From NCBI GenBank assembly GCA_030535395.1, contig JAUNLK010000008.1:1-64000 (forward strand): 64,000 bases of DNA. Direction: 5' to 3'. The stretch comes from Tissierellia bacterium (GTDB taxonomy: Bacteria > Bacillota > Clostridia > Tissierellales > Peptoniphilaceae). Below are positions 27,215 to 35,458 of the stretch, in pieces. Below the pieces are notes generated by a model, which searched no databases, was not told the DNA's origin, and saw only the letters and a list, made by a program, of their open reading frames with translations. Position 1 is the stretch's first letter; every line of letters begins with the position of its first letter. The position numbers and the translations under genes are program-made.

Positions 27215-27251
27215 AAAAAAGGGCACGGAGAACTGAATCTCCGTGCCTTTT
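27215..27251. terminator. Strong hairpin with A- and T-flanks, no obvious gene
   Basis: Perfect ten-base stem GGCACGGAGA/TCTCCGTGCC with loop ACTGAA, flanked by an A-run on the left and TTTT on the right. It lies between the ferritin-like gene terminator and the ferredoxin terminator, so it is not needed by either gene. It may end an unannotated small RNA. Confidence 0.55.
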
Positions 27252-27275
27252 CAGATTGGGGCTTTTATTCCAAAA

Positions 27276-27305
27276 TAAAAAGCGCCCCTGGGGCGCTCTT
27301 TTTTT
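27276..27305. terminator. Terminator of the ferredoxin gene
   Basis: Hairpin AGCGCCCC-TG-GGGCGCT with T-runs in both directions. It lies directly beyond the ferredoxin stop codon and uses nearly the same stem as the hairpin at 27099-27125. Confidence 0.8.
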
Positions 27306-27309
27306 ATGC

Positions 27310-27477
27310 TTATTCGGGACGTGCAGCTCCGGTGGGGCAAACGCCAGCGCAGGAACCACAGTCGATGCAGGCATTGGCATCGATTTCGTAGATGGTGCCT
27401 TCGGTAATGCAGTCAACGGGGCATTCGGGTTTGCAAGCACCGCAAGCGATGCAGTCATCGGTAATAATGTGAGCCAT
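27310..27477 (-). CDS. 2[4Fe-4S] ferredoxin
   Basis: A 55-residue clostridial-type ferredoxin: MAHIITDDCIACGACKPECP, then a second motif CIDCGSCAGVCP. Eight cysteines in two CxxCxxCxxxC(P) motifs bind two [4Fe-4S] clusters. It is a low-potential electron carrier, for example for oxidoreductases and hydrogenases. AGGAGGT precedes the ATG, and a consensus promoter and terminator make it monocistronic. Confidence 0.96.
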   Translation of the reverse strand: MAHIITDDCIACGACKPECPVDCITEGTIYEIDANACIDCGSCAGVCPTGAARPE

Positions 27478-27537
27478 AAGTACCTCCTATAATTATGCGG
27501 TATGTAAAAGGTTCCGCAGAGTGATCTCCTCTTTTTC

Positions 27538-27565
27538 ATTATAGCACGGGACCTTGTATTTTCAA
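27538..27565 (-). promoter_or_regulatory. Ferredoxin promoter
   Basis: Minus-strand TTGAAA (27560-27565), 16-base spacer, TATAAT (27538-27543), about 60 bases before the ATG. Confidence 0.8.
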
Positions 27566-27637
27566 CTTTTTTTAGTTTGTGGCTTAAAAATTATCCCCTG
27601 GGAATTCTGTAGTTTTTACAATGGATTTTGGCCCTCC

Positions 27638-28459
27638 CTATGCCAAAACTCCGGTGAGGGTCAAAATTCCCAGGAGGATCCCCAGGCCAATTCGGTAGAT
27701 GCCGAAGACCTGAAAGTCGTGGGCCTTGATATAGCCCATGAATTTTTTGATGACGATGACGGCCACCACAAAGCCCACCAGTCCCCCAATGAAGATGTAG
27801 CCCCACTGGAGGGCGGTGAAGGCCGTCCCATTTTTTACCATTTTCAGGAGGAAGGCCCCGAACATGGTGGGAATGGCCAGGTAGAAGGAAAATTCTGCCG
27901 CCGCCGGCCGGGACAGGCCCAAGAGGAGGGCCCCCATAATGGTGGCCGCTGAGCGGCTGGTCCCCGGCACCATGGCCAGGACCTGGAAGCAGCCAATGAG
28001 CAGGGCCGTTTGGATGGGCAGCTCGTCCACCGTTTCCACCCGGGCGGGTCCCCGGCGGCCTCGCTCCAGGAGGATGATGATGATCCCCCAGACAATGAGG
28101 GTCACCATGACCACCGTGGTGGAGAAGAGGTGGGCGTCGATCCAATCGTCCAGGAGGAGTCCAAAGACCACGGAGGGGAGCACCCCCACCAGGACCTTAA
28201 ACCAGAGGGTGAAGGTGCGCCTCCGGTGTCTCATCCCCTCCCGGCCCCTGCCCCTGAAGGGCCAGAGTTTGTGCCAGTAGAGGACCACCACCGCCAGGAT
28301 GGGCCCCAGCTGTATGCAGACGTCGAAGACATTTTGGAAGGCCTCGGGTCTCAGGGGCAGTAGCTCGTGGGCGATGATTAAGTGACCGGTGGAGGAGATG
28401 GGAAGGAACTCGGTGATTCCCTCAATGATCCCCAGTAGTAGTACCTTGATAAGATCCAT
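27638..28459 (-). CDS. uppP: Undecaprenyl-diphosphatase
   Basis: A 273-residue polytopic membrane phosphatase (BacA/UppP family) that recycles the undecaprenyl carrier for cell-wall synthesis. Both catalytic motifs are present: EGITEFLPISSTGHLI near the N-terminus and PGTSRSAATIMG near residue 165. About eight membrane segments are predicted by eye. It follows dnaB by eight bases and may be co-transcribed with the dnaB operon. Overproduction of the family gives bacitracin resistance. Confidence 0.95.
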   Translation of the reverse strand: MDLIKVLLLGIIEGITEFLPISSTGHLIIAHELLPLRPEAFQNVFDVCIQLGPILAVVVLYWHKLWPFRGRGREGMRHRRRTFTLWFKVLVGVLPSVVFGLLLDDWIDAHLFSTTVVMVTLIVWGIIIILLERGRRGPARVETVDELPIQTALLIGCFQVLAMVPGTSRSAATIMGALLLGLSRPAAAEFSFYLAIPTMFGAFLLKMVKNGTAFTALQWGYIFIGGLVGFVVAVIVIKKFMGYIKAHDFQVFGIYRIGLGILLGILTLTGVLA

Positions 28460-28467
28460 AGAGACTC

Positions 28468-29796
28468 CTAACTCCGCTGCAAGTTGACAAATTTGGTAAA
28501 TTCCTTCTTAAACATGAGTTCCACTGTGCCCGTGGGGCCGTTTCTGTGCTTGGCGATAATCACTTCCCCGATATTTTGCTTTTCAGACTCGGGATTGTAG
28601 TACTCGTCCCGGTAGAGGAAGAGGACGATGTCGGCGTCCTGCTCTATGGCCCCGGATTCCCTCAGGTCCGAGAGGACGGGGCGGTGGTCCGCCCTCAGCT
28701 CCGGCGCCCGGGACAGCTGAGAGAGGGCCACCAGGGGCACTTCCAGCTCCTTTGCCACTCCCTTGAGGGCCCGGGAGATGGCGGAGATCTCCTGCTGCCT
28801 GGACTCCACCCGGCCGGACATTTCCATGAGCTGGAGATAGTCCACCACAATGAGGTCCAGACCGCTCTCCGCCTTCATTCTCCGGCACTTGGCCTTGAGT
28901 TCCAAGGGGCTGATGCCGGGGGTGTCGTCAATGCGAATATTGAGCTGGTTGATGAGGGTCATGGTCTCCAGAATCTTCCGCCACTCATCGGCAGTGAGCT
29001 CCCCGGAGATGATCTTCATGAGGTCCACATGGCAGATGGAGGAGATGATCCGCTGGGAGAGCTGCTGCTTGCTCATTTCCAGGGAGAAGACGGCCACGTG
29101 GGCCCCGGCCTTTTGGGCGGCATTGGTGGCGATGTTCACCATGAGGGCGGTCTTTCCCATGGAGGGCCGGGCCGCCAACAGCACCAGGTCGGACTTTTGG
29201 AGGCCCGAGAGCTTCCGGTCCACATCCACAAAGCCCGTGGTGAGGCCGGTGAGGCCCCCGGGGTTTTTCCCCCGCTCATTCATCCCCGCCAGAGTCTCCA
29301 TCATGGGCACATTGAGGGGCACCAGCCCATTTCTCACATTGCCCTGGGTGATGTCGAAGATGCGCTTTTCCGCCTGCTCAATGATAAAGGAGACGTTATT
29401 GGCGTCGGAGTAGCTCTCCTCCACGATGGCGTCTCCTGCCAGGATCAGTCTCCTGAGGGTGGCCTTCTCCCGAATGATCCGGGCGTAGGCCTCGGTATTG
29501 GAGAGGACCGCCGAGCCCAGGGTGAGGCCCGAGACATAGCTGCGGCCCCCCACCTCCTCCAGCTTTTTTTGCTTGGCCAGGAGAGTGGTCACCGTAATGA
29601 GATCCGCCGGTTCGTTGCCATTGTACAGCTCCAAAATGGCCCGGAAGATGAGGCGGTGGGCATCGAAGTAGAAGTCCTCCTCGTTTAAGAGCTCCACGGC
29701 CACGGTAACGGACTCTTTGGTCTTGAGCATGGCCCCCAGAAGGGAGGCCTCGGCCTCCTCAGAGTGGGGGGCAATGCGCCCCTGGGGCAGTTCCAT
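28468..29796 (-). CDS. dnaB: Replicative DNA helicase DnaB
   Basis: A 442-residue replicative helicase. The N-terminal primase-interacting domain (PHSEEAEASLLGAML) is followed by a RecA-like core with Walker A ARPSMGKTALM near residue 210, Walker B-type DLIVVDYLQLM, and the C-terminal LSDLRESGAIEQDADIV. Its start overlaps the rplI stop by one base (TAATG), the conserved rplI-dnaB arrangement. Confidence 0.97.
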   Translation of the reverse strand: MELPQGRIAPHSEEAEASLLGAMLKTKESVTVAVELLNEEDFYFDAHRLIFRAILELYNGNEPADLITVTTLLAKQKKLEEVGGRSYVSGLTLGSAVLSNTEAYARIIREKATLRRLILAGDAIVEESYSDANNVSFIIEQAEKRIFDITQGNVRNGLVPLNVPMMETLAGMNERGKNPGGLTGLTTGFVDVDRKLSGLQKSDLVLLAARPSMGKTALMVNIATNAAQKAGAHVAVFSLEMSKQQLSQRIISSICHVDLMKIISGELTADEWRKILETMTLINQLNIRIDDTPGISPLELKAKCRRMKAESGLDLIVVDYLQLMEMSGRVESRQQEISAISRALKGVAKELEVPLVALSQLSRAPELRADHRPVLSDLRESGAIEQDADIVLFLYRDEYYNPESEKQNIGEVIIAKHRNGPTGTVELMFKKEFTKFVNLQRS

Positions 29797-30242
29797 TATT
29801 CAGCTTCCACCGAAACTTTGAGCTGAGCCACCACTTCGGGGTGGAGCTTCACCACCACGGTGCGGCTGCCGGTGGTCTTGATGTTTTCGGAGAGGTCGAT
29901 TTTTTTCTTGTCCAATTTTTTCCCCATTTGGGCCTCAATGGCCTTGGCGATGTCCTGATTGGTAATGGCGCCGAAGAGTCTGCCACCTTCGCCCCCCTTG
30001 GCCTTGAGGGTGACTTCCTTGCTCTCCAAAAGGGTCTGAAGCTCTTGTGCTTCTTCCAGGCGAGCGGCCTCATTGGCCTCCTCTTGGGCCTTCTGCTCTT
30101 TCCAGCTCTTCATATTTTCTTCATTGGCTTCCACTGCCATTTTCCGGGGGAAGAGGTAGTTTCTGGCATAGCCCGCCTTGGCATCCACCAGGTCTCCAGC
30201 TTTCCCCATTTTTTCCACGTCTTTCAAGAGAATGATTTTCAT
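29796..30242 (-). CDS. rplI: 50S ribosomal protein L9
   Basis: A 148-residue L9: N-terminal rRNA-binding domain (MKIILLKDVEKMGKAGDLVD, ARNYLFPRKMA), a long connecting helix and the C-terminal domain with GGEGGRLFGAITNQDIA. It lies between gdpP and dnaB, as in Bacillus. Confidence 0.97.
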   Translation of the reverse strand: MKIILLKDVEKMGKAGDLVDAKAGYARNYLFPRKMAVEANEENMKSWKEQKAQEEANEAARLEEAQELQTLLESKEVTLKAKGGEGGRLFGAITNQDIAKAIEAQMGKKLDKKKIDLSENIKTTGSRTVVVKLHPEVVAQLKVSVEAE

Positions 30243-30245
30243 GAT

Positions 30246-32234
30246 TTACTCCTTTTTCATTTCCTCGTCCATGTAGTCTTGGATGGCGGCCTTGAGGGCC
30301 TCCTCCGCCTCGTCCATGGATACACCCACCATTTGGGTGGCGGCCATATTCAAGTGGCCCCCGCCCCCAAGTTTTTCCAAAATAAGCTGCACGGAGATGT
30401 CTCCGTAGCTCCGCCCCGAGATGTGAACCTTCCCGTCCCTCTGGGTGAGGACGAAGGAGGCCTTGACCCCGTGAATCTCCAAAAGGGAGTCCGCCGCCTG
30501 GGCGGAGATGAGGACCGCATGGGGCCCCTCCTCCTCGAAGCGGGAGATGGCAATCATCCCGTGGAGAATCTGGGCCCTGTGAACCACCTCCGCCCGGTTG
30601 ACAATGGTCTGATAGTCGTCCTCAAAGAGCTTGCGGACCTTGCTCATATCGGCCCCGGCCCTTCTCAGGGTGGCCGCCGCCTCAAAGGTGCGGACCCCGG
30701 TGCGGAAGGTGAAGTTCTTGGTGTCCACCACAATGCCGCTCATGAGGGCATCGGACTCAAAGGGGGTCAGATGGGTGTCGTCCCCCATGTAGGTGATCAT
30801 CTCCGTCACCAGTTCACTGGTGGAGGAGGCGTAGGGCTCCACATAGCTCAGGGTGAGATTCTCCACAAACTCCTTCCCCCGGCGGTGGTGGTCCACCACC
30901 ACAATATTGTTGAAAAACTCCATCACCGAGGGGTCGTCGGTAAAGGAGGGCTTGTGGTTGTCCACCAGGATGAGGAGGTCGCCGGTGCCAATGAGCTCCT
31001 TGGCCCGGCTGCCGGTGATGATTTGGCCGTAGCGCTCCGGGGCCTCCTCCTTCATCCGCTTGAGGAGCATTTCAATGGAGGGATTGGCATCCTCCAAAAT
31101 GAGAAAGCCCTTCACTCCCCTGTTTTCAATGGCCCTCAGCATGCCAATGGCAGAGCCCAAGGAGTCCATATCGGGATTGGCGTGACCCATGACGAAGACG
31201 CCGTCGGACTTGTCGATGAGCTGGCGGAGGGCAATGCCCAAAACCCGGGCCTTGACCTTGTTCTGCTTTTCCACGGCCTTGGACTTTCCGCCAAAGTACT
31301 CGTAGGTATCGTCCCGGAAGACCACCGCCTGGTCCCCCCCTCGGGCCAGGGCCACGTCCAGACAACTGTCCGCCTCCCCATAGGCCTCCAGGGGGGTGAG
31401 GCCCCCTCGGCTGACCCCAATGGAGAGGGTGAGGGACATGGTGTTGCCATTGTCGATGTCCCGCACTTCATCCAGAAGGTCGAAGCGCTGGGCGTAGATC
31501 TCATCCAGCTGATACTCCTCAATGACCACCAGATACTTGTCCTCCTGGTACTTTCGCACCAGGGCGTCCCGCTTCTGGAAGTACTGAATGATCACATGGT
31601 CCAGATCCGCCTGAACCAGGGGCTTGGACTGGGAGGGGGTGGCGTCCATGACCTCCTCGTAGTTGTCCACCTCGGTGATCATCACATAGCCCCGCTTCTT
31701 TTGGTGGAAGTCCAGCAGGCTCTTGTACTCCTCATTGCTGACGAAGTAGTGGAGCCTGAGGCCCCGGCTGCGGCTGTCGTCGTCCCCCAAGGTCACGGAG
31801 GTGTAGGCCAGGTAGGAGGAGTCGCCGATGGTAATTTCAGAGGGCGTATCCTCCTTGGCCTCCTCCAGGTGGGGGAGAATTTCCCCCAGGCTCTTGCCCA
31901 TCATGGTGTCGCTGTCGAAGAGCTTGAGGAACTGGGCATTGTACCAGAGAATCTCCAGGGATTCATCGGTGACCACCAGGGGGAAGGGCATGCTGAAAAT
32001 GGCATGCTCCGTGAGCTTGTTGAAGTCCCGGTGGAGATCCCGGATGTGCCGCTCCAAAACCACATTCTGACTCTTCACATGGGACATGGAGTAGTACACC
32101 AGGGGCAGACAGGCCAAAAGTGCCAACAGCCCCAGAACTCTGGAGTACCAGAAGAGGAGCACCACCAAAATGCCTATGAAGATGAGATAGATTTGATAGT
32201 CCCTGAGGGAGAATTTTTTTGGCTTTGACATCAC
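30246..32234 (-). CDS. gdpP: Cyclic-di-AMP phosphodiesterase GdpP
   Basis: A 662-residue membrane-bound phosphodiesterase of the YybT/GdpP family. Two N-terminal membrane helices (about 12-50) precede a PAS-like domain, a degenerate GGDEF domain (LSIGVSRGG region) and a C-terminal DHH-DHHA1 module. The module has GHANPDMDSLGS, the metal motif VVDHHRRG and GGGGH near the end. It degrades c-di-AMP to pApA and so affects cell-wall and osmotic homeostasis. It overlaps the upstream DUF2232 gene by four bases, the standard order. Confidence 0.95.
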   Translation of the reverse strand: MMSKPKKFSLRDYQIYLIFIGILVVLLFWYSRVLGLLALLACLPLVYYSMSHVKSQNVVLERHIRDLHRDFNKLTEHAIFSMPFPLVVTDESLEILWYNAQFLKLFDSDTMMGKSLGEILPHLEEAKEDTPSEITIGDSSYLAYTSVTLGDDDSRSRGLRLHYFVSNEEYKSLLDFHQKKRGYVMITEVDNYEEVMDATPSQSKPLVQADLDHVIIQYFQKRDALVRKYQEDKYLVVIEEYQLDEIYAQRFDLLDEVRDIDNGNTMSLTLSIGVSRGGLTPLEAYGEADSCLDVALARGGDQAVVFRDDTYEYFGGKSKAVEKQNKVKARVLGIALRQLIDKSDGVFVMGHANPDMDSLGSAIGMLRAIENRGVKGFLILEDANPSIEMLLKRMKEEAPERYGQIITGSRAKELIGTGDLLILVDNHKPSFTDDPSVMEFFNNIVVVDHHRRGKEFVENLTLSYVEPYASSTSELVTEMITYMGDDTHLTPFESDALMSGIVVDTKNFTFRTGVRTFEAAATLRRAGADMSKVRKLFEDDYQTIVNRAEVVHRAQILHGMIAISRFEEEGPHAVLISAQAADSLLEIHGVKASFVLTQRDGKVHISGRSYGDISVQLILEKLGGGGHLNMAATQMVGVSMDEAEEALKAAIQDYMDEEMKKE

Positions 32235-33145
32235 ATTCTCCTAATCCTTCTCCGGAGGGGGAAGACCACTTCAATGAGTCCCAGGAAGGTCACCACAATT
32301 TGCACCCCGGGCATCATGAGCAAAAAGATCAGCAGCACAGTCCTGAGCCAGGAGCTGGAGAGGAAACCTATGAGGAAAAAATCCAGCACCGAGAGGCCCT
32401 GAAAGAAGAGGACCCCCGTGAGGATGACCATGCCATTGGCGGCCAAAAGGGAGATGGGCTCCCCCATCTGTTCCCCCAGAAGATAGAGGACCGCCACCAA
32501 AAGGAGGCTGAAGCCCGTAATGCCCCGAGGGAGGCTCATGAGGGGGAAGGGATTGGGCTGGCGAATGATCACGCCCCTTAAAAACATCCTCCGGCCGGTC
32601 ATGGCAAAGCTGGTGTAGGAGATGAGGAGGCTAAAGAGAACTGCCGCCGCAGGCAGCAGGCTCAGGCTCTGATCGGCCCACTGGGAGAGGCTGAAGCCCA
32701 AATTCCCGGGAATGAGCCCCTCCTCCACCATGGACTCCTCCACTGCCATGAGCTCCCGCACAAAGGCCCCGGACTGAATCTCCGCCAAAAAGCCCGTGGT
32801 GTAGGCGGCAACGGCCATGGCAATCACCGTAATGAGGGCTGCCATCCAAATGGTGGTGTCCACGGGAAGCTCCCTGCGAATGGCATAGTCCAAAGTGAGA
32901 ATGAGGGGGCCAAAGAGGGTGAAGATCAAAAGTCCCGCCACTGGGGTGACCAGTAGGCCCATGGACAGGCACACCGCCCCGAAGATGGCCAGGGGGATGA
33001 TGGGCCCGTCGGTCCTGGAAGTGGTGAGGAAGGGGGCGGGGAGAAATAAATACAGGAAGGGAAAGATCATCCCTCCAAAGGATAAAAATAAGGCCTGCAG
33101 AAAGAGAAAGACCAGCTGCATGCCATCGGAATTTTTTAGTTTCAA
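32231..33145 (-). CDS. DUF2232 (YybS-like) membrane protein
   Basis: A 304-residue polytopic membrane protein with about eight hydrophobic segments, matching the DUF2232/YybS family by context (directly before gdpP) and topology. The start is a TTG preceded by GAGGTG at five bases. The family may bind small ligands or assist membrane processes; its function is unknown. The upstream gap (33146-33334) holds a -10-like TACACT without a convincing -35, plus a second hairpin. Confidence 0.8.
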   Translation of the reverse strand: MKLKNSDGMQLVFLFLQALFLSFGGMIFPFLYLFLPAPFLTTSRTDGPIIPLAIFGAVCLSMGLLVTPVAGLLIFTLFGPLILTLDYAIRRELPVDTTIWMAALITVIAMAVAAYTTGFLAEIQSGAFVRELMAVEESMVEEGLIPGNLGFSLSQWADQSLSLLPAAAVLFSLLISYTSFAMTGRRMFLRGVIIRQPNPFPLMSLPRGITGFSLLLVAVLYLLGEQMGEPISLLAANGMVILTGVLFFQGLSVLDFFLIGFLSSSWLRTVLLIFLLMMPGVQIVVTFLGLIEVVFPLRRRIRRM

Positions 33146-33207
33146 GGTATCACCTCATTTCATTCAGTGTATCACATTCCCCCCAAAGTTCACCACGACC
33201 CCGGAAG

Positions 33208-33226
33208 AAAAAAGCCCTGAGAGGGC
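33208..33226 (-). terminator. Hairpin terminator upstream of the DUF2232 operon
   Basis: Minus-strand GCCCT-CTC-AGGGC followed by six T residues. It lies between the rpsR terminator and the DUF2232 start, so it is either a backup terminator or part of a leader. The rest of the gap is GC-rich, with G/C runs and no gene. Confidence 0.5.
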
Positions 33227-33334
33227 CAGAGGCCACTGCCCGGGGGGAGAAATCGGGGGCGGGGGGAAGTTTCAAAGTCACCTGAAGATCCCGTGGGAAT
33301 CTTGTTATTGATACCCGATTTGGCTGAGAATATG

Positions 33335-33360
33335 TAAAAAAAGAGGCCCCGAGGGCCTCT
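33335..33360 (-). terminator. Terminator of the rpsF-ssb-rpsR operon
   Basis: Stem AGAGGCCC-TCG-GGGCCTCT on the minus strand followed by seven T residues, seven bases past the rpsR stop codon. Confidence 0.85.
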
Positions 33361-33367
33361 CTATGGA

Positions 33368-33592
33368 TTAATCAGCGCTGTAGGGCAGCAGTGCCACTTG
33401 ACGGCCGCGCTTGATTGCCGTGGTGATCTTCCGCTGGTGCTTGGCGCAGGCGCCGGTGACACGACGGGGAAGGATCTTTCCGCGGTCGGAGATAAATTTC
33501 TTCATGGTCTGTGTGTCTTTATAGTCGATTTTCTTGTCTTTGTCTTGACAGTAAATGCAGACTTTCTTGCGAGAACGGTATCTCTTTTGCAT
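33368..33592 (-). CDS. rpsR: 30S ribosomal protein S18
   Basis: A 74-residue S18 of the zinc-binding type: CIYC near residue 12 and CAKH further on provide four ligands. The core is [20 protein letters not shown]. The ATG at 33592 is chosen, with AGGGGTG six bases upstream, over an in-frame GTG three codons earlier. S18 pairs with S6, encoded two genes upstream. Confidence 0.95.
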   Translation of the reverse strand: MQKRYRSRKKVCIYCQDKDKKIDYKDTQTMKKFISDRGKILPRRVTGACAKHQRKITTAIKRGRQVALLPYSAD

Positions 33593-33609
33593 TTTTTGCA
33601 CCCCTTTCG

Positions 33610-34113
33610 TCAGAATGGGATATCCTCGTTGTCGATGGGATAGTATCCCTCGTCATCGGTCTTGGGACCGAAGCCCGAGTCCTTTTTATAGGCATTGTTG
33701 GTGGGCGGCGCCTGATAGCCAAAGTTTTGGCCACCGCCGCCGAAGTTTTGATTCGGACCACTGTTTGCGGGATTTTCCGATGCACTGTCTACAAAGTGAA
33801 CTCGATTGACGATGATGTCGGTGGTGTACACCCGCTCGCCATTTCTCTCATAGCTACCGGTGCTGATTCTCCCCTCCAGGGCAATGCGGCTGCCCTTGTG
33901 GAAGTACTTGCTCAGCATTTCTGCAGTTTGGCCAAAGGCCTTTACCCCGATGAAATCTGCCGTGGGCTGTCCGGCTGCCTGGGCCTGTTGCCGCTTTTCA
34001 CGGCTCATGCCTCGGTCCACTGCCACGGTTACAAAGGTATTGGGGGTTCCGCTCTGGGAGTAGCGAAGTTCTGGGTCTCGGGTGAGTCTTCCGTACAGTA
34101 CAACAACGTTCAT
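33610..34113 (-). CDS. ssb: Single-stranded DNA-binding protein
   Basis: A 167-residue SSB: OB-fold ([20 protein letters not shown], then [20 protein letters not shown] and [20 protein letters not shown]), a Gly/Asn/Gln-rich linker, and the acidic tail ending DNEDIPF that recruits replication and repair partners. It lies between rpsF and rpsR, the usual Bacillota arrangement. Confidence 0.97.
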   Translation of the reverse strand: MNVVVLYGRLTRDPELRYSQSGTPNTFVTVAVDRGMSREKRQQAQAAGQPTADFIGVKAFGQTAEMLSKYFHKGSRIALEGRISTGSYERNGERVYTTDIIVNRVHFVDSASENPANSGPNQNFGGGGQNFGYQAPPTNNAYKKDSGFGPKTDDEGYYPIDNEDIPF

Positions 34114-34136
34114 GATATCACCGTTTCCTTTTGTTG

Positions 34137-34421
34137 TTATTCGTCCATGCGAACGACCATATGTCTCATGACGGTATCCAGAATCTTAGCTACACGGTCG
34201 AATTCCTTGATGTTTTGAGGATCGTTTTCGAATTCGATGAGGGTGTAGTAAGCATCCTTGTGGTACTCGATTTCGTAAGCCAGCTTTCTGAGGCCCCAGT
34301 CATCTACATTTTGGATGGTGCCACCTGCTTCCAAGATCTTCTTCAGACGATCCATTTGCTCGGCACGCTTTTCTTCTTCCGAATTGGGATATTGCATGAT
34401 GATAACTTCGTACTTGTTCAT
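34137..34421 (-). CDS. rpsF: 30S ribosomal protein S6
   Basis: A 94-residue S6 with MNKYEVIIMQYPNSEEEKR, GLRKLAYEIEYHKDAYY and a C-terminal DTVMRHMVVRMDE. It heterodimerises with S18 on the platform. It has a strong promoter, a leader hairpin and CAAGGAGGTG before the ATG. Confidence 0.97.
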   Translation of the reverse strand: MNKYEVIIMQYPNSEEEKRAEQMDRLKKILEAGGTIQNVDDWGLRKLAYEIEYHKDAYYTLIEFENDPQNIKEFDRVAKILDTVMRHMVVRMDE

Positions 34422-34445
34422 TGTTCACCTCCTTGTGGACTATCG

Positions 34446-34467
34446 GCCCTTTGACGGAGCAAAGGGC
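34446..34467 (-). promoter_or_regulatory. Leader hairpin of rpsF, candidate S6:S18 autoregulatory site
   Basis: Perfect eight-base stem GCCCTTTG/CAAAGGGC with loop CTCCGT, between promoter and ribosome binding site. Known S6:S18 leaders in other Bacillota carry an exposed CCG in a hairpin mimicking the 16S site, and CCG is in this loop. The assignment is an inference. Confidence 0.5.
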
Positions 34468-34485
34468 AAGGATATCAGCTGAATA

Positions 34486-34514
34486 ATTATACATAAGGGG
34501 GCAAATCTTGTCAA
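34486..34514 (-). promoter_or_regulatory. Promoter of rpsF-ssb-rpsR
   Basis: Minus-strand TTGACA (34509-34514), 17 bases, TATAAT (34486-34491): a perfect consensus. Confidence 0.92.
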
Positions 34515-34570
34515 ATCTTTCCCCGATTTTTGTGCTAAGATCATCTGGAAAGATCATTGAGGAGGATGAG

Positions 34571-35458
34571 ATGGGCACTTTCTATGTACTGTTCAGCGCC
34601 GCCATGTGGGCCTTCCACGGCAATATTGCGGGCTTTTTGTTTGACGCTCGGGGGGTGAGCCCCACCCTGCTGGTGGCGGTGCGCCTTTTGGGGACGGGGC
34701 TCATCCTCTCCTGTTATCTCCTCTTCCGGGAGGGGAAAAATCCCCTGGCCCTCTGGGGACAGCGGGACCAGCTTCTGCCCCTGATCCTCTACACCTTTGT
34801 GGGGGTGAGCACCATGCAGCTGGCCTTCTATCAGTGCATTGCCGCCTCCAATGCCCCCACCGCCACTTTGATCCAGTACATGGGGCTGTTTTTGGTGATT
34901 GCCTTTGCCGCCCACCGGGAGGGGCAGCTGCCCCCGCTGGGGACCTATCTCGCCCTGGCCCTCTCGGTGACGGGCCTCATCCTCCTAGTGACTGGAGGGG
35001 ACCTCGGGGCCCTGAAGATCAGTCCCGCTGCCCTGAAGTGGGGCCTCATTGCGGCCCTGGGCTATGCCTCCTTTAACATTGGCCCCCTCCTCCTGCCCCG
35101 GCCCTTCCGGGCCCTGGAGCTGGTGGCCGCCTCCATGCTGGTGGCGGGGATCTCCGTGGCCCTCCTGGGCCGGCCCCCCCTGCCCCCCTCCTGGGACGCA
35201 AGGACCCTCCTTGCCATGGCCTACAGCATCTTTGGGGGGACCCTCTTTCCCTTCCTCCTCTACACCGTGGGCCAGAGGATGGTGGGGCCCCAGCGGGCGG
35301 TGATTCTCGCCCTGTCGGAGTCGGTGATCTCGGCGTTGCTGAGCATCTTCCTCTTTGGTATTCCCCTGGGGCCCATGGACCTCATGTCCATGGCCATGAT
35401 TCTCGCGGGGATTCTCATGGTGCAGCTCCAGGGCCACGGACTCAGGGGGCGAGGCTAA
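34571..35458 (+). CDS. EamA-family (drug/metabolite) exporter
   Basis: A 295-residue transporter with ten hydrophobic segments arranged as two EamA repeats. Typical segments are AAMWAFHGNIAG near the start, FYQCIAASNAPTATLIQY and the second-repeat FLLYTVGQRMVGPQRAVILA. The ATG at 34571 follows GAGGAGG by five bases. The substrate is unknown; relatives export amino acids or other metabolites. Its last 17 bases overlap the end of aroA on the other strand, and no terminator lies between them. A second EamA gene is at 47698-48588. Confidence 0.9.
   Translation: MGTFYVLFSAAMWAFHGNIAGFLFDARGVSPTLLVAVRLLGTGLILSCYLLFREGKNPLALWGQRDQLLPLILYTFVGVSTMQLAFYQCIAASNAPTATLIQYMGLFLVIAFAAHREGQLPPLGTYLALALSVTGLILLVTGGDLGALKISPAALKWGLIAALGYASFNIGPLLLPRPFRALELVAASMLVAGISVALLGRPPLPPSWDARTLLAMAYSIFGGTLFPFLLYTVGQRMVGPQRAVILALSESVISALLSIFLFGIPLGPMDLMSMAMILAGILMVQLQGHGLRGRG

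Noticed and set aside
27068..27309. A second ferredoxin or small protein gene between the ferritin-like and ferredoxin genes
   Set aside because: No frame with a ribosome binding site or cysteine motif is present; only terminator hairpins are seen.
29841..32228. A 795-codon open frame on the plus strand opposite gdpP and rplI
   Set aside because: It is exactly antisense to well-recognised genes, has a His/Gly/Val-rich composition typical of antisense frames in GC-rich DNA, and shows no domain.
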